Source: Francisella philomiragia subsp. philomiragia ATCC 25015
GTDB taxonomy: Bacteria; Pseudomonadota; Gammaproteobacteria; Francisellales; Francisellaceae
Length of the DNA stretch: 64,000 nt
Direction: 5' to 3'
Assembly (NCBI RefSeq): GCF_000156715.1
Contig: NZ_DS999312.1
Coordinates: 237,199-301,198, forward strand
The number at the start of each line of letters is the position of its first letter. Position 1 is the first letter of the stretch. Made by a program: the position numbers and the translations under genes. Under the pieces are notes generated by a model. The model searched no databases. It was not told the DNA's origin and saw only the letters and a list, made by a program, of their open reading frames with translations. Positions 9,714-18,671 of this stretch are shown here, in pieces.

Positions 9714-10898
9714 TTATACAACTTGTCCCGAGGCCCAACCAGAAGCCCAAGCCCACTGAAAATTATATCCACCTAGCCATCCGGTTACATCGATAACTTC
9801 ACCGATAAAGTATAATCCTTTGACTTTATTGGCTTCTAAAGTCTTAGATGATAATTCATCACAGCTAACACCACCTAATGTAACTTCTGCGGTACGATAG
9901 CCTTCAGTTGTCTGAGGATATATTATCCATTGATGGAGCTGTTGGTCAATTTTATTTATCTGTTCCGCAGATAAATCACATATTTTTTTTTCAAGTAGAG
10001 AGTTCTCAAAAAATGCATTAATAAGATTTTTAGGCAGTAATTCTGATAGAGTGTTTTTTAGTGTGACTTTTGAGCCTTGCTCTTTTTTTGAAGTTAAAAA
10101 ATCAGTAATATTTGCATTTGGAGAAAGGTCGATTTCAACACTCTCCCCTGAGTACCAATAAGATGATATTTGTAAAATGGCTGGACCACTTAATCCTTTA
10201 TGTGTAAAAAGGATATTCTCATCAAAACTTGCTCGATTATTTGAAACTCTACAATAAGTTGATACACCACGGAGTTGTCCAAATTTTTGTTGATCTTCTG
10301 AGTTAAAAATAAAAGGTACTAGACCAGCTCTTTGAGGATTAACTTTTAAGCCAAATTTTTTGGCGATTTTATAACCAAATCCAGTTGCACCCATAGTAGG
10401 TATAGATAAACCGCCAGTAGCAATCACTAGTGATTGACATATATATTCACCAGCGCTGGTTGTTAGATAGAACATGTCTTCTTTTTTTGTAATGTTATCA
10501 ATAGTTGTATGCAACTGTATCTTAGCTTGATATTTCTGGCATTCATCTAACAGCATATTAACGATATCTTTAGCTTTGTTATCACAAAAAAGTTGGCCTA
10601 GAGTCTTCTCATGATAAGGAATGTTGTACTCACTAACTAGACTGATAAAGTCCCATTGAGTATATCTTGATAGAGCAGATTTCATAAAGTGCTGATTATC
10701 AGCTAAGTATCTATCGGCTGCGATATTGTAATTTGTGAAATTACATCTTCCACCACCAGACATTAGAATCTTTTTGCCTATTTTATTAGCATGGTCTAAT
10801 ACTAGTACATCACGAGCTCTTTTGGCTGCTTCTATAGCACACATAAGCCCAGCCGCACCGGCACCGATTATTATTACATCATAATTTTTGATAGACAT
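9714..10898 (-). CDS. HI0933-family flavoprotein (YhiN/BaiN-like NAD(P)/FAD oxidoreductase)
   Basis: A 394-residue flavoprotein. The N-terminus has the FAD-binding G-A-G-A-A-G-L (12-18), followed by the signature K-I-G-K-K-I-L-M-S-G-G-G-R-C-N-F-T-N near residues 40-57. The C-terminal segment carries Y-F-I-G-E-V-I-D-V-T-G-W-L-G-G-Y-N-F-Q-W-A, the second FAD contact typical of the family. Length matches YhiN homologues (about 390-400). The family is conserved but its physiological substrate is poorly defined. The gene starts 5 bases after the Bcr/CflA-type gene ends, so both are likely on one transcript. Confidence 0.9.
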   Translation of the reverse strand: MSIKNYDVIIIGAGAAGLMCAIEAAKRARDVLVLDHANKIGKKILMSGGGRCNFTNYNIAADRYLADNQHFMKSALSRYTQWDFISLVSEYNIPYHEKTLGQLFCDNKAKDIVNMLLDECQKYQAKIQLHTTIDNITKKEDMFYLTTSAGEYICQSLVIATGGLSIPTMGATGFGYKIAKKFGLKVNPQRAGLVPFIFNSEDQQKFGQLRGVSTYCRVSNNRASFDENILFTHKGLSGPAILQISSYWYSGESVEIDLSPNANITDFLTSKKEQGSKVTLKNTLSELLPKNLINAFFENSLLEKKICDLSAEQINKIDQQLHQWIIYPQTTEGYRTAEVTLGGVSCDELSSKTLEANKVKGLYFIGEVIDVTGWLGGYNFQWAWASGWASGQVV

Positions 10899-10903
10899 AA
10901 GAT

Positions 10904-12100
10904 TTAAAGATCCTTTAGTTTATACCAGTATAACCCAACAATTATAAACATTAAAATCAAGTAAATACTTATAATGTTTGTAATATTATGAGCATGCACA
11001 TAGCTCTGTAAAAATGATGTCAAACTAGTCATTGAGATATTCACAAAATACATAATTGCTGCTGCAGTTCCAGGGATATGGCGAAACATTGAGATACCTT
11101 TTCCCATCGATAATGGAAAGATTGATCCACATGTGAAGTAAACAGCCATGGTAGCAATAATAATCAAAGATATACTATTGTTTATTAGACTAATTATAAA
11201 GAAGATAGCAGTAAGGATTATGAATAAATGGATAACTACAAAAAATATTTTACCAACAGAGTAGTGATCTAATAATTTACGCCCAAGTATTGGTGCTGGT
11301 AGGAAAGCGCAGCCTAAAAATATAGCTAATTTACCAAAGTATGCAGCTGAATATCCCATTACATCTTGAATTAAAAAAGGGCCTAAGGTATTGAAACTAA
11401 TGATAAGTGAATAGGCTATTCCCATTGCTATACAGAGAGTCATAAACTCTCTATTAGTTATCACTTCGGTTATATCTTGTTTGATTTTGGCTGTACTTAG
11501 TTTTGATTTTTTACTAAGTGTTTCTGGGATATAGATGAAAACTAATATTGTCAGCAAGGCTACTATGATACTGAAGAAGTAAAATCCAGATTTCCAACCA
11601 AAAGCATCTTGTAAGAAGCCTCCAATTATAGGTCCTGCAATAGGTCCTAATCCCCATAAAAATCCCATTGTTGGTCCAAGTTTTAGAAGCTTCTCAGGTG
11701 GCAGAATATCTGAAAAAATACCTCGAGTAACAACTCCCATGGATCCCATCAGAAATCCTTGACAAAATCGTGAGCCTAGCAATACATATTCATTTGGTAT
11801 TAGAGTAGGTAGTAAGCTAACTATGACAAATAGTACACATGATGTTCTAAGTAGAACTTTACGACCTATACCATCAGTAATGATCCCTATTAGGAGATTG
11901 CCTATAGCATATCCTATCAGATATATTGATATCACCATTTTTGAAATAGAAGCAGTTGTATTAAGAGAAGTACTAATAGCAGGTAAAGATGGTGCAAATA
12001 AATCTATACTCATACCCATTAGTATTGGGAATGAAAGCAATACAAGCATTCTTATTTTATGCTGATAATTATTAGTCGTAAAATTATTTTGTTTAATCAA
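10904..12100 (-). CDS. Bcr/CflA-type major facilitator drug exporter
   Basis: A 398-residue inner-membrane protein with 12 predicted segments. The N-terminal S-I-D-L-F-A-P-S-L-P-A-I followed by I-G-Y-A-I-G-N-L-L-I-G-I-I-T-D-G-I-G-R-K (MFS motif A between helices 2 and 3) is characteristic of the Bcr/CflA branch of proton-coupled multidrug exporters. Also present is the antiporter motif C-like W-G-L-G-P-I-A-G-P-I-I-G-G in helix 5. It is downstream of gdhA on the same strand, separated by 98 bases with a stem-loop. Confidence 0.88.
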   Translation of the reverse strand: MIKQNNFTTNNYQHKIRMLVLLSFPILMGMSIDLFAPSLPAISTSLNTTASISKMVISIYLIGYAIGNLLIGIITDGIGRKVLLRTSCVLFVIVSLLPTLIPNEYVLLGSRFCQGFLMGSMGVVTRGIFSDILPPEKLLKLGPTMGFLWGLGPIAGPIIGGFLQDAFGWKSGFYFFSIIVALLTILVFIYIPETLSKKSKLSTAKIKQDITEVITNREFMTLCIAMGIAYSLIISFNTLGPFLIQDVMGYSAAYFGKLAIFLGCAFLPAPILGRKLLDHYSVGKIFFVVIHLFIILTAIFFIISLINNSISLIIIATMAVYFTCGSIFPLSMGKGISMFRHIPGTAAAIMYFVNISMTSLTSFLQSYVHAHNITNIISIYLILMFIIVGLYWYKLKDL

Positions 12101-12146
12101 TTTGTTTTTTAAGAAAGAACTTTGAGAGAATGATTTTAGCAGATTT

Positions 12147-12172
12147 TGCTAGTGATTGAATAGTCACTAGCA
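12147..12172 (-). terminator. Stem-loop downstream of gdhA
   Basis: TGCTAGTGA at 12147-12155 and TCACTAGCA at 12164-12172 form a perfect 9-bp stem with an 8-base loop, 27 bases after the gdhA stop. There is no long U run on the minus strand after the stem, so it may act as a 3'-end stabiliser or weak terminator between gdhA and the exporter gene rather than a classical rho-independent terminator. Confidence 0.45.
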
Positions 12173-12198
12173 GTATATAAGTAATATATTCTTAGATA

Positions 12199-13548
<1,350 letters not shown>

Positions 13549-13613
13549 TTATGCATCTCCTTTGTGATTTGAAAATTTATTTAGAATATTTCTCATATAC
13601 GAAGTCGACTCCC

Positions 13614-13629
13614 TCATGAATTTTCATGA
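13614..13629. promoter_or_regulatory. Operator-like palindrome upstream of gdhA
   Basis: TCATGAA-TT-TTCATGA is a perfect 7+7 inverted repeat 66 bases upstream of the gdhA start codon. Its position fits a repressor or activator site for gdhA. The regulator is not identified. Confidence 0.4.
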
Positions 13630-13783
13630 TGAATCATATAAGAGAATATCCTACATGTACAAGTTTGCATTTTACCAAATCAGTTTACAACGAACTTGGC
13701 TTAATTAACATGATTTTATAATAATATTTTATTAATAAAAATCAAATAATCTAATTTCATATATAAAAATATTTTACAAAAAA

Positions 13784-13812
13784 TTGATTATTGTTTAGTC
13801 TAATGAGATAAA
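13784..13812 (+). promoter_or_regulatory. Candidate sigma-70 promoter of the leader/lysA operon
   Basis: TTGATT at 13784-13789 is separated by 17 bases from GATAAA at 13807-13812. Transcription would start near 13819, just before the first leader ORF. The 13549-14045 gap as a whole therefore contains the gdhA upstream palindrome, this promoter, two tiny ORFs and a long-range inverted repeat. Confidence 0.4.
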
Positions 13813-13850
13813 TAATATTTTTCGTTAAATTAAACCAAAAGGAATAGAGC

Positions 13851-13901
13851 ATGAGTATGTCATTTGGTTATAACTTTATGAGTCGTATTTGGAACCTCTA
13901 A
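13851..13901 (+). CDS. Possible 16-residue leader peptide
   Basis: ATG at 13851 opens a 16-codon frame (MSMSFGYNFMSRIWNL) ending at TAA 13899-13901, with AAGGA at 13839-13843 placed correctly for translation. It is aromatic-rich (two Phe, Tyr, Trp). It lies in the 5' leader of the transpeptidase-fold/lysA/permease operon. Its tiny size makes this a prediction only; it may be an attenuator-type leader or chance. Confidence 0.4.
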   Translation: MSMSFGYNFMSRIWNL

Positions 13902-13912
13902 CAGCAGGAGAA

Positions 13913-13988
13913 TAGTGTATGTATATTTCAAACTTTTATTTCAAAATAAATTATTCATTAATACCAAAAAACCATAAAACATACACTA
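13913..13988 (+). promoter_or_regulatory. Long-range inverted repeat in the lysA operon leader
   Basis: TAGTGTATGT at 13913-13922 and ACATACACTA at 13979-13988 are perfect 10-base inverted repeats enclosing 56 bases. In RNA this stem would bury the start codon of the 30-residue ORF. No known riboswitch class was recognised; I see no lysine-riboswitch core. Confidence 0.45.
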
Positions 13989-14011
13989 AGCGAAAACCTC
14001 TTATTCTTTAA
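13919..14011 (+). CDS. Possible 30-residue lysine-rich leader peptide
   Basis: ATG at 13919 opens a 30-codon frame ending at TAA 14009-14011, preceded by AGGAG at 13906-13910. Five of the 30 residues are lysine (K9, K17, K20, K24, K26), and lysA lies downstream in the same operon. The start codon is inside the 5' arm of an inverted repeat (13913-13922 / 13979-13988), so translation and folding would interfere with one another. A role in lysine-linked attenuation is only an inference. Confidence 0.4.
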   Translation: MYISNFYFKINYSLIPKNHKTYTKRKPLIL

Positions 14012-14045
14012 ATTTATTTTATTGATTGAAGTTTAGGAGGACAAA

Positions 14046-14729
14046 ATGGGTAGTCAAAATCTAAGTATACAAAAAATACCAAAGGCTAAGCAATTAATTG
14101 TAGTAACCACATCAAATTGGCAGAGTGTATCGGGGAAGCTTTGGTTTTTTGAAAAAGACAATCAAAATAATTGGTTGGCTAAGAAATTAGCGACTACTGT
14201 AGTAGTTGGTAAGAATGGCATAGCTTGGGCAGATAGCATATATCAAAGTCTAGCAGATGCAGACTTAAAAAAAGAAGGTGATAGTAAATCACCAGCAGGT
14301 ATTTTCGATATTGGTAAAACTTTTGGATTTGCTAATATCTCGGCAGTTGAATATATACAGCTAAAAACTGGAATCGAATGTGTAGATGATAGTAATTCAA
14401 AATATTATAACCAAATAGTTAATAGTAATCTTATTGATGATAAAGATTGGCTATCAGCTGAAAATATGTCAGAGATTGCTATCTATAAATATGGTGTAGA
14501 GATTTTGTACAATACTAATCCAGCGATAGCCAAAAAAGGCTCTTGTATTTTTATGCATATCTGGAAGTCTCCGACGACAGGTACAGAAGGATGTACTGCT
14601 ATGGCAGAGGATGATATTAGAGATATTCAATCTTATTTGGATATGAATAAAAATCCTATATTGGTGCAATTAACTCAAGATGTTTATAAACAAGTACAAG
14701 ATGATTGGCATTTGCCGATTTTATATTAA
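14046..14729 (+). CDS. L,D-transpeptidase (YkuD-fold) protein without signal peptide
   Basis: A 227-residue protein with a YkuD-type catalytic region: F-M-H-I-W-K-S-P-T-T-G-T-E-G-C-T-A-M-A near 169-187, with His171 and nucleophile Cys183 in the family arrangement, and K-S-P-A-G-I-F at 81-87. Such enzymes cross-link or trim peptidoglycan, or attach proteins to it, in the periplasm. Oddly, there is no signal peptide, and the start is well fixed by GGAGG at 14036-14040. It may be exported by another route or act in the cytoplasm on recycled muropeptides. It is the first gene of an operon with lysA, 13 bases apart, and diaminopimelate, the peptidoglycan precursor, is the LysA substrate. Confidence 0.8.
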   Translation: MGSQNLSIQKIPKAKQLIVVTTSNWQSVSGKLWFFEKDNQNNWLAKKLATTVVVGKNGIAWADSIYQSLADADLKKEGDSKSPAGIFDIGKTFGFANISAVEYIQLKTGIECVDDSNSKYYNQIVNSNLIDDKDWLSAENMSEIAIYKYGVEILYNTNPAIAKKGSCIFMHIWKSPTTGTEGCTAMAEDDIRDIQSYLDMNKNPILVQLTQDVYKQVQDDWHLPILY

Positions 14730-14742
14730 AAAGGATAATTAA

Positions 14743-15927
14743 ATGAGTAACTATATAGTTTTTGATAGAGCTAGACTGGCTAATTATATAAGAGAGCATA
14801 AACTCACGACACCATGTTATATATACGATAGTACACTTTTGGAAGATACATTTGCTAGTGCAAAAAAAGCATTAGATAAAAATTTCAAAAACGCTGAGAT
14901 TCATTATGCAATTAAGGCAAATCATCATCCAAAGATAGTAAATATTGCTAAGAAAAATGGTATGGGGATTGATTGTGTAAGTGGAGGTGAGATTAGAAGA
15001 GCGCTTGAGCAGAATGTAGATCCTCAGCATATTGTTTTTGCAGGGGTAGGCAAAGCCGACTGGGAGATTGAGTTAGCTATTGATAATAATATTTTTGCTT
15101 TTAACAGTGAGTCTTTAGAAGAGATAGAGGTTATTAGCCAAATAGCATCCTTGAAGAATAAACAGGTAAATATTTGCTTACGTGTAAATCCAAATATAGA
15201 TGCACAGACTCATCATTATATAAGTACGGGGCAGTTTGATGATAAGTTTGGTATTGCTTTTATTGATGTTCTTAAGTGGTTAAAAAATGATTTTCAAAAC
15301 TTTGACAACATAAATATTATAGGATTGCATTATCATGTCGGTTCACAGATATTGAATTATCAGGTTTTTCAATCACTAGCTATAACGACAAATGAGCATA
15401 TAAAACTTCTCAAGCAAAATGATATTAATATTGAGCATATTAATTTTGGTGGTGGTTTGGGGATTGATTATCAAAATCCACATCAGAATCCTATAGTAGA
15501 TTTTGATAACTATTTTGCTAGATTTAGAGAGTTTTTTGAATATTGTGATGATGTTAAGCTACATTTTGAGCTTGGTAGATCATTAGTAGGGCAGTCAGGC
15601 GTGCTTGTATCACAGGTATTATTTAATAAAGTGACTCAAGATACTCATTTTGCGATTATAGATGCAGGTATGACAGAGCTTATTAGACCAGCATTGTATC
15701 AAGCGCAACACAAGATTGAGGCTTTGATTGATGAAAGTGTCGATGAAAAGCAACATTATCATATAGTTGGGCCTATCTGTGAATCTAGTGATGTATTTGC
15801 AAAATATTATCAGCTTCCTAAAATAAAGCGCGGTGACTTATTAGCTATATATTCAGCAGGAGCTTATGGTAAGGTTTTAGCTAGTGAATATAATCTAAGA
15901 CCAACTGTTCAAGAGTATTTTATATAA
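14743..15927 (+). CDS. lysA: Diaminopimelate decarboxylase
   Basis: A 394-residue fold-type III PLP enzyme catalysing meso-diaminopimelate to lysine, the last step of lysine synthesis. Lys58 in H-Y-A-I-K-A-N is the PLP lysine; also seen are G-L-H-Y-H-V-G-S-Q near residue 195, the phosphate-binding G-G-G-L-G-I-D-Y, and the active-site Cys in P-I-C-E-S-S-D-V-F. Length is slightly below the 415-420 of E. coli LysA. Relatives acting on other diamines (carboxynorspermidine decarboxylase) share the fold, but the motifs fit LysA better. Its place between a peptidoglycan enzyme and a transporter suggests a lysine/DAP-related operon. Confidence 0.85.
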   Translation: MSNYIVFDRARLANYIREHKLTTPCYIYDSTLLEDTFASAKKALDKNFKNAEIHYAIKANHHPKIVNIAKKNGMGIDCVSGGEIRRALEQNVDPQHIVFAGVGKADWEIELAIDNNIFAFNSESLEEIEVISQIASLKNKQVNICLRVNPNIDAQTHHYISTGQFDDKFGIAFIDVLKWLKNDFQNFDNINIIGLHYHVGSQILNYQVFQSLAITTNEHIKLLKQNDINIEHINFGGGLGIDYQNPHQNPIVDFDNYFARFREFFEYCDDVKLHFELGRSLVGQSGVLVSQVLFNKVTQDTHFAIIDAGMTELIRPALYQAQHKIEALIDESVDEKQHYHIVGPICESSDVFAKYYQLPKIKRGDLLAIYSAGAYGKVLASEYNLRPTVQEYFI

Positions 15928-15941
15928 GGTTTATTTAAATT

Positions 15942-17345
15942 ATGCGCATATCTAACAAAAAAATTTCGACACTATCGCTAACAATGCTAAATATCTCAGC
16001 GATAATTAGTTTAAGTTCGATAGCTTATATGGCAACAATTGGTTTACAAAGTGTTTTCTTTTATCTAATTGCTGCAGTTACATTTTTGTTACCAACATCA
16101 CTTATCTGTGCTGAGCTTAGTAGTATGATAACGCAAAATAATGGCGGTGTATTTAGCTGGGTCAAAGCAGGTCTTGGTGAAAAAGCCGGTGTACTTGCGA
16201 TGTGGTTGGAGTGGTTTAACAATGTGGTAGGCTTCCCAAGTTCTGTGACAGCATTAATCGCTACATTCTCATATATTGGCTTTAGAGGTTTTGCTGAGAA
16301 TACTCAAACAAGTGTTACTTTTTGGTTAATAATGGTTGCTGTATTTATCGCTATAAGTTTATTTAACTGCTTACCATTACGAAAAGTTGTTGTGCTAAAT
16401 ATTATTGGTGCAGTATTTGGTATGATAATTCCAGGAATACTATTAATTTCTGGTGCAGTATATTTCTTAGTTACTGGGCAAAGTAATTTGGAATATCATG
16501 GTTTTAGTGATCTTTTACCAGTGTTTTCTGTAGGTACTTATGCTCTTTTAGTTAAGACTTTATCTTCATACTCAGGTATTCAGTCAGTAGCTTTCCATAT
16601 GACAAATATCGAGAATCCTCAGAAAAATATTCCCAAATCAATACTTATAGCTACTTTGATAATAGTATCATTAACTATTTTAACAACGGTTGGTTTAACT
16701 ATTATTATTCCTGTACAAGATGTTAATGTTTTAAATGGTCTGATACAGGGTATCTCACAAGTATTAAACATAATAGGCTTAGGTAATGTTAAGCCTGTAG
16801 TTGTGATAATGATAAGTTTGGGTATGTTAGCGGCTCTTAGTACATGGGTGTTAGGGCCTGCTCGTGGTATGCAGACAGCAGCAGAACAGGAGCTTTTCCC
16901 AAAAATCATGGCAGGTAAAAATAGATTTGGTATGCCAGTAAATATGCTAGTTATTCAGATTTTGATAGTTTTGGTATTATCTTCGGTATTCTTAGTGATG
17001 CCATCAGTATATGCAGCATTCGCATTATTAATTGCTATTACATCACAGTTTACTGTAGTTATGTGGATAATGGTTTTTGCTGCAGCGATTAGACTTAGAT
17101 TTACGCAGCCAGATACTCATCGAGTATTTCATGTAGGTAGGAGAAATTCTAATTGGCTACTTGTAACCATGTCTTTAGTTGCAATATTTATGTGTATGTT
17201 AGGCTTTATACTTGGGTTATTTCCACCAAGCTTCTCACATGTTAAGAATGTCTTCCAATATACAATGATTTTAGTTGTAGCGGATATTATAATTATAGCA
17301 ATTCCATTGATATGGATTTGGTTACATAGAAAAAGAATTTTATAA
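15942..17345 (+). CDS. GadC-like amino acid antiporter (APC superfamily)
   Basis: A 467-residue polytopic membrane protein with about 12 segments. The N-terminal I-A-Y-M-A-T-I-G-L and A-E-L-S-S-M-I-T-Q-N-N-G-G-V-F-S-W-V-K are typical of the glutamate/GABA antiporter branch. Being 14 bases downstream of lysA, it may move lysine or a related amino acid, but that is inference from position. Paralogous to the permease at 5058. Confidence 0.85.
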   Translation: MRISNKKISTLSLTMLNISAIISLSSIAYMATIGLQSVFFYLIAAVTFLLPTSLICAELSSMITQNNGGVFSWVKAGLGEKAGVLAMWLEWFNNVVGFPSSVTALIATFSYIGFRGFAENTQTSVTFWLIMVAVFIAISLFNCLPLRKVVVLNIIGAVFGMIIPGILLISGAVYFLVTGQSNLEYHGFSDLLPVFSVGTYALLVKTLSSYSGIQSVAFHMTNIENPQKNIPKSILIATLIIVSLTILTTVGLTIIIPVQDVNVLNGLIQGISQVLNIIGLGNVKPVVVIMISLGMLAALSTWVLGPARGMQTAAEQELFPKIMAGKNRFGMPVNMLVIQILIVLVLSSVFLVMPSVYAAFALLIAITSQFTVVMWIMVFAAAIRLRFTQPDTHRVFHVGRRNSNWLLVTMSLVAIFMCMLGFILGLFPPSFSHVKNVFQYTMILVVADIIIIAIPLIWIWLHRKRIL

Positions 17346-17378
17346 TAAAATCTTATATGTAAGAGTTGCTTCCAAGCG

Positions 17379-17933
17379 CTAATTACCTTCTAGATTTAAC
17401 AAAAACTCTTTTTTATATAATCCACCAGTATAGCCACCAAGTTTACCGTTGGAGTTGATTACTCGATGACAAGGGATAATTATGGGCAATACATTCTTAC
17501 CGTTAGCATTAGCAACGGCTCTAAAAGCAGTTGGTTTACCAATATTTGTAGCTTCTTTACGATAGCTGATAGTTTCTCCATAAGGGATCTTTATCAACTC
17601 ATGCCAAACTTGTTTTTGAAAGTCAGTACCAGTTAGTCGTAAGGGGATAGAAAATGTTTTTAATTCTTTGTCAAAGTATTTATCAAGTTGATTTCTGGTT
17701 TGTTTGGTTATGTCATTTGTTTTGAATGATATTTTTGCATTATAAATTTTTAATAATTTTTCTATAGCGCAGATATTTGAATCATTAATAAAAAAGCAAG
17801 CATATAGGTAATTATCATCAGCAATAGCAATGAGATTACCAATAGGGGTTTTAATTTCTTCGGTATAAAATACTGTTTTATAATTTCCTTTGTTAATTAC
17901 AGCTAAATAAATTTGATGAGTTTCTTTGAGCAT
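17379..17933 (-). CDS. ogt: O6-methylguanine-DNA methyltransferase
   Basis: A 184-residue suicide DNA-repair protein that takes the methyl group from O6-methylguanine onto its own cysteine. The active-site P-C-H-R-V lies near residues 154-158, followed by G-G-Y-x-G-G; the DNA-binding R-A-V-A-N-A-N-G-K-N precedes it. The N-terminal roughly 20 residues are longer than in other Ogt proteins and no ribosome site precedes the ATG at 17933, so the true start is uncertain. Divergent from the VTT-domain gene, 43 bases away. Confidence 0.93.
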   Translation of the reverse strand: MLKETHQIYLAVINKGNYKTVFYTEEIKTPIGNLIAIADDNYLYACFFINDSNICAIEKLLKIYNAKISFKTNDITKQTRNQLDKYFDKELKTFSIPLRLTGTDFQKQVWHELIKIPYGETISYRKEATNIGKPTAFRAVANANGKNVLPIIIPCHRVINSNGKLGGYTGGLYKKEFLLNLEGN

Positions 17934-17976
17934 AAGTATATTATGTAATTTAGATACATTAGATAATAGCGAAGTA

Positions 17977-18669
17977 ATGGCAAATAGTAAATTTTATAAA
18001 TTTTTTCCAATAGCAATACTAATCATTGGCATAATCTCTTTCTTTAGTTTTGGGGGACAGCAGTATTTATCTCTTGAAGCACTCAAAAATAACTATCAAA
18101 CAATATTGGACTTTGCTAATCAGCATTTTTTAGCTTGTATGTTAGTGTTTTCGGTTGCATACATAGTTGTTGTAGCATTATCTATACCAGGGGCTACTAT
18201 TATGACTTTGTTAGGTGGTTTACTATTTGGTTTGGTATTAGGTTCAATTATTGTTGTATTGGCTGCAACATTAGGAGCAAGTGTAGTTTTCATTGCTGTT
18301 AAAACAGCGTTGGGAGATTCGCTAAAAAACAAGGCTAAAGGCAGTATCGAAAAAATGCGACGAGGTTTTGAAAAAGATGTCTTTAATTATTTATTAATAC
18401 TTAGATTGATACCTATATTTCCATTTTTTATTATAAATATCGCTGCTGGGATGTTTAGTGTGAAATTCAGAGACTTTTTCTGGGCAACACTATTGGGGAT
18501 AATTCCTGGTAGTGTTGTTTATGTATGGGTTGGTACAAGCTTTGCTTATGTAATTCAGCAAGGAGCAGATATTAACTTAGGTATCATATTAGAGCCTCAA
18601 TTTATTTTGCCATTAATAGCCTTGGCAGTACTGTCAATTGTTCCAGTAATTATTAAAAAGAGAAAGTAG
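17977..18669 (+). CDS. TVP38/TMEM64 (VTT-domain) membrane protein
   Basis: I take the ATG at 17977 (MANSKFYKFF), giving 230 residues; a longer reading from 17926 would overlap the divergent ogt. It has about six hydrophobic segments and the VTT/DedA-type signature around residues 75-170, including G-G-L-L-F-G-L-V-L-G and L-R-L-I-P-I-F-P-F-F-I-I-N-I-A-A-G. The family is implicated in lipid scrambling or membrane homeostasis. First gene of a five-gene operon; the next ATG follows after 2 bases. Confidence 0.88.
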   Translation: MANSKFYKFFPIAILIIGIISFFSFGGQQYLSLEALKNNYQTILDFANQHFLACMLVFSVAYIVVVALSIPGATIMTLLGGLLFGLVLGSIIVVLAATLGASVVFIAVKTALGDSLKNKAKGSIEKMRRGFEKDVFNYLLILRLIPIFPFFIINIAAGMFSVKFRDFFWATLLGIIPGSVVYVWVGTSFAYVIQQGADINLGIILEPQFILPLIALAVLSIVPVIIKKRK

Positions 18670-18671
18670 CT

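Noticed and set aside
13549..14045. Lysine riboswitch upstream of lysA
   Set aside because: I could not find the long multi-stem lysine-riboswitch core; only the inverted repeat and tiny ORFs described were seen.
17926..17976. Upstream extension of the VTT-domain gene (MSISILCN...)
   Set aside because: It overlaps the divergent ogt start and adds residues with no family counterpart; the ATG at 17977 fits the membrane topology.
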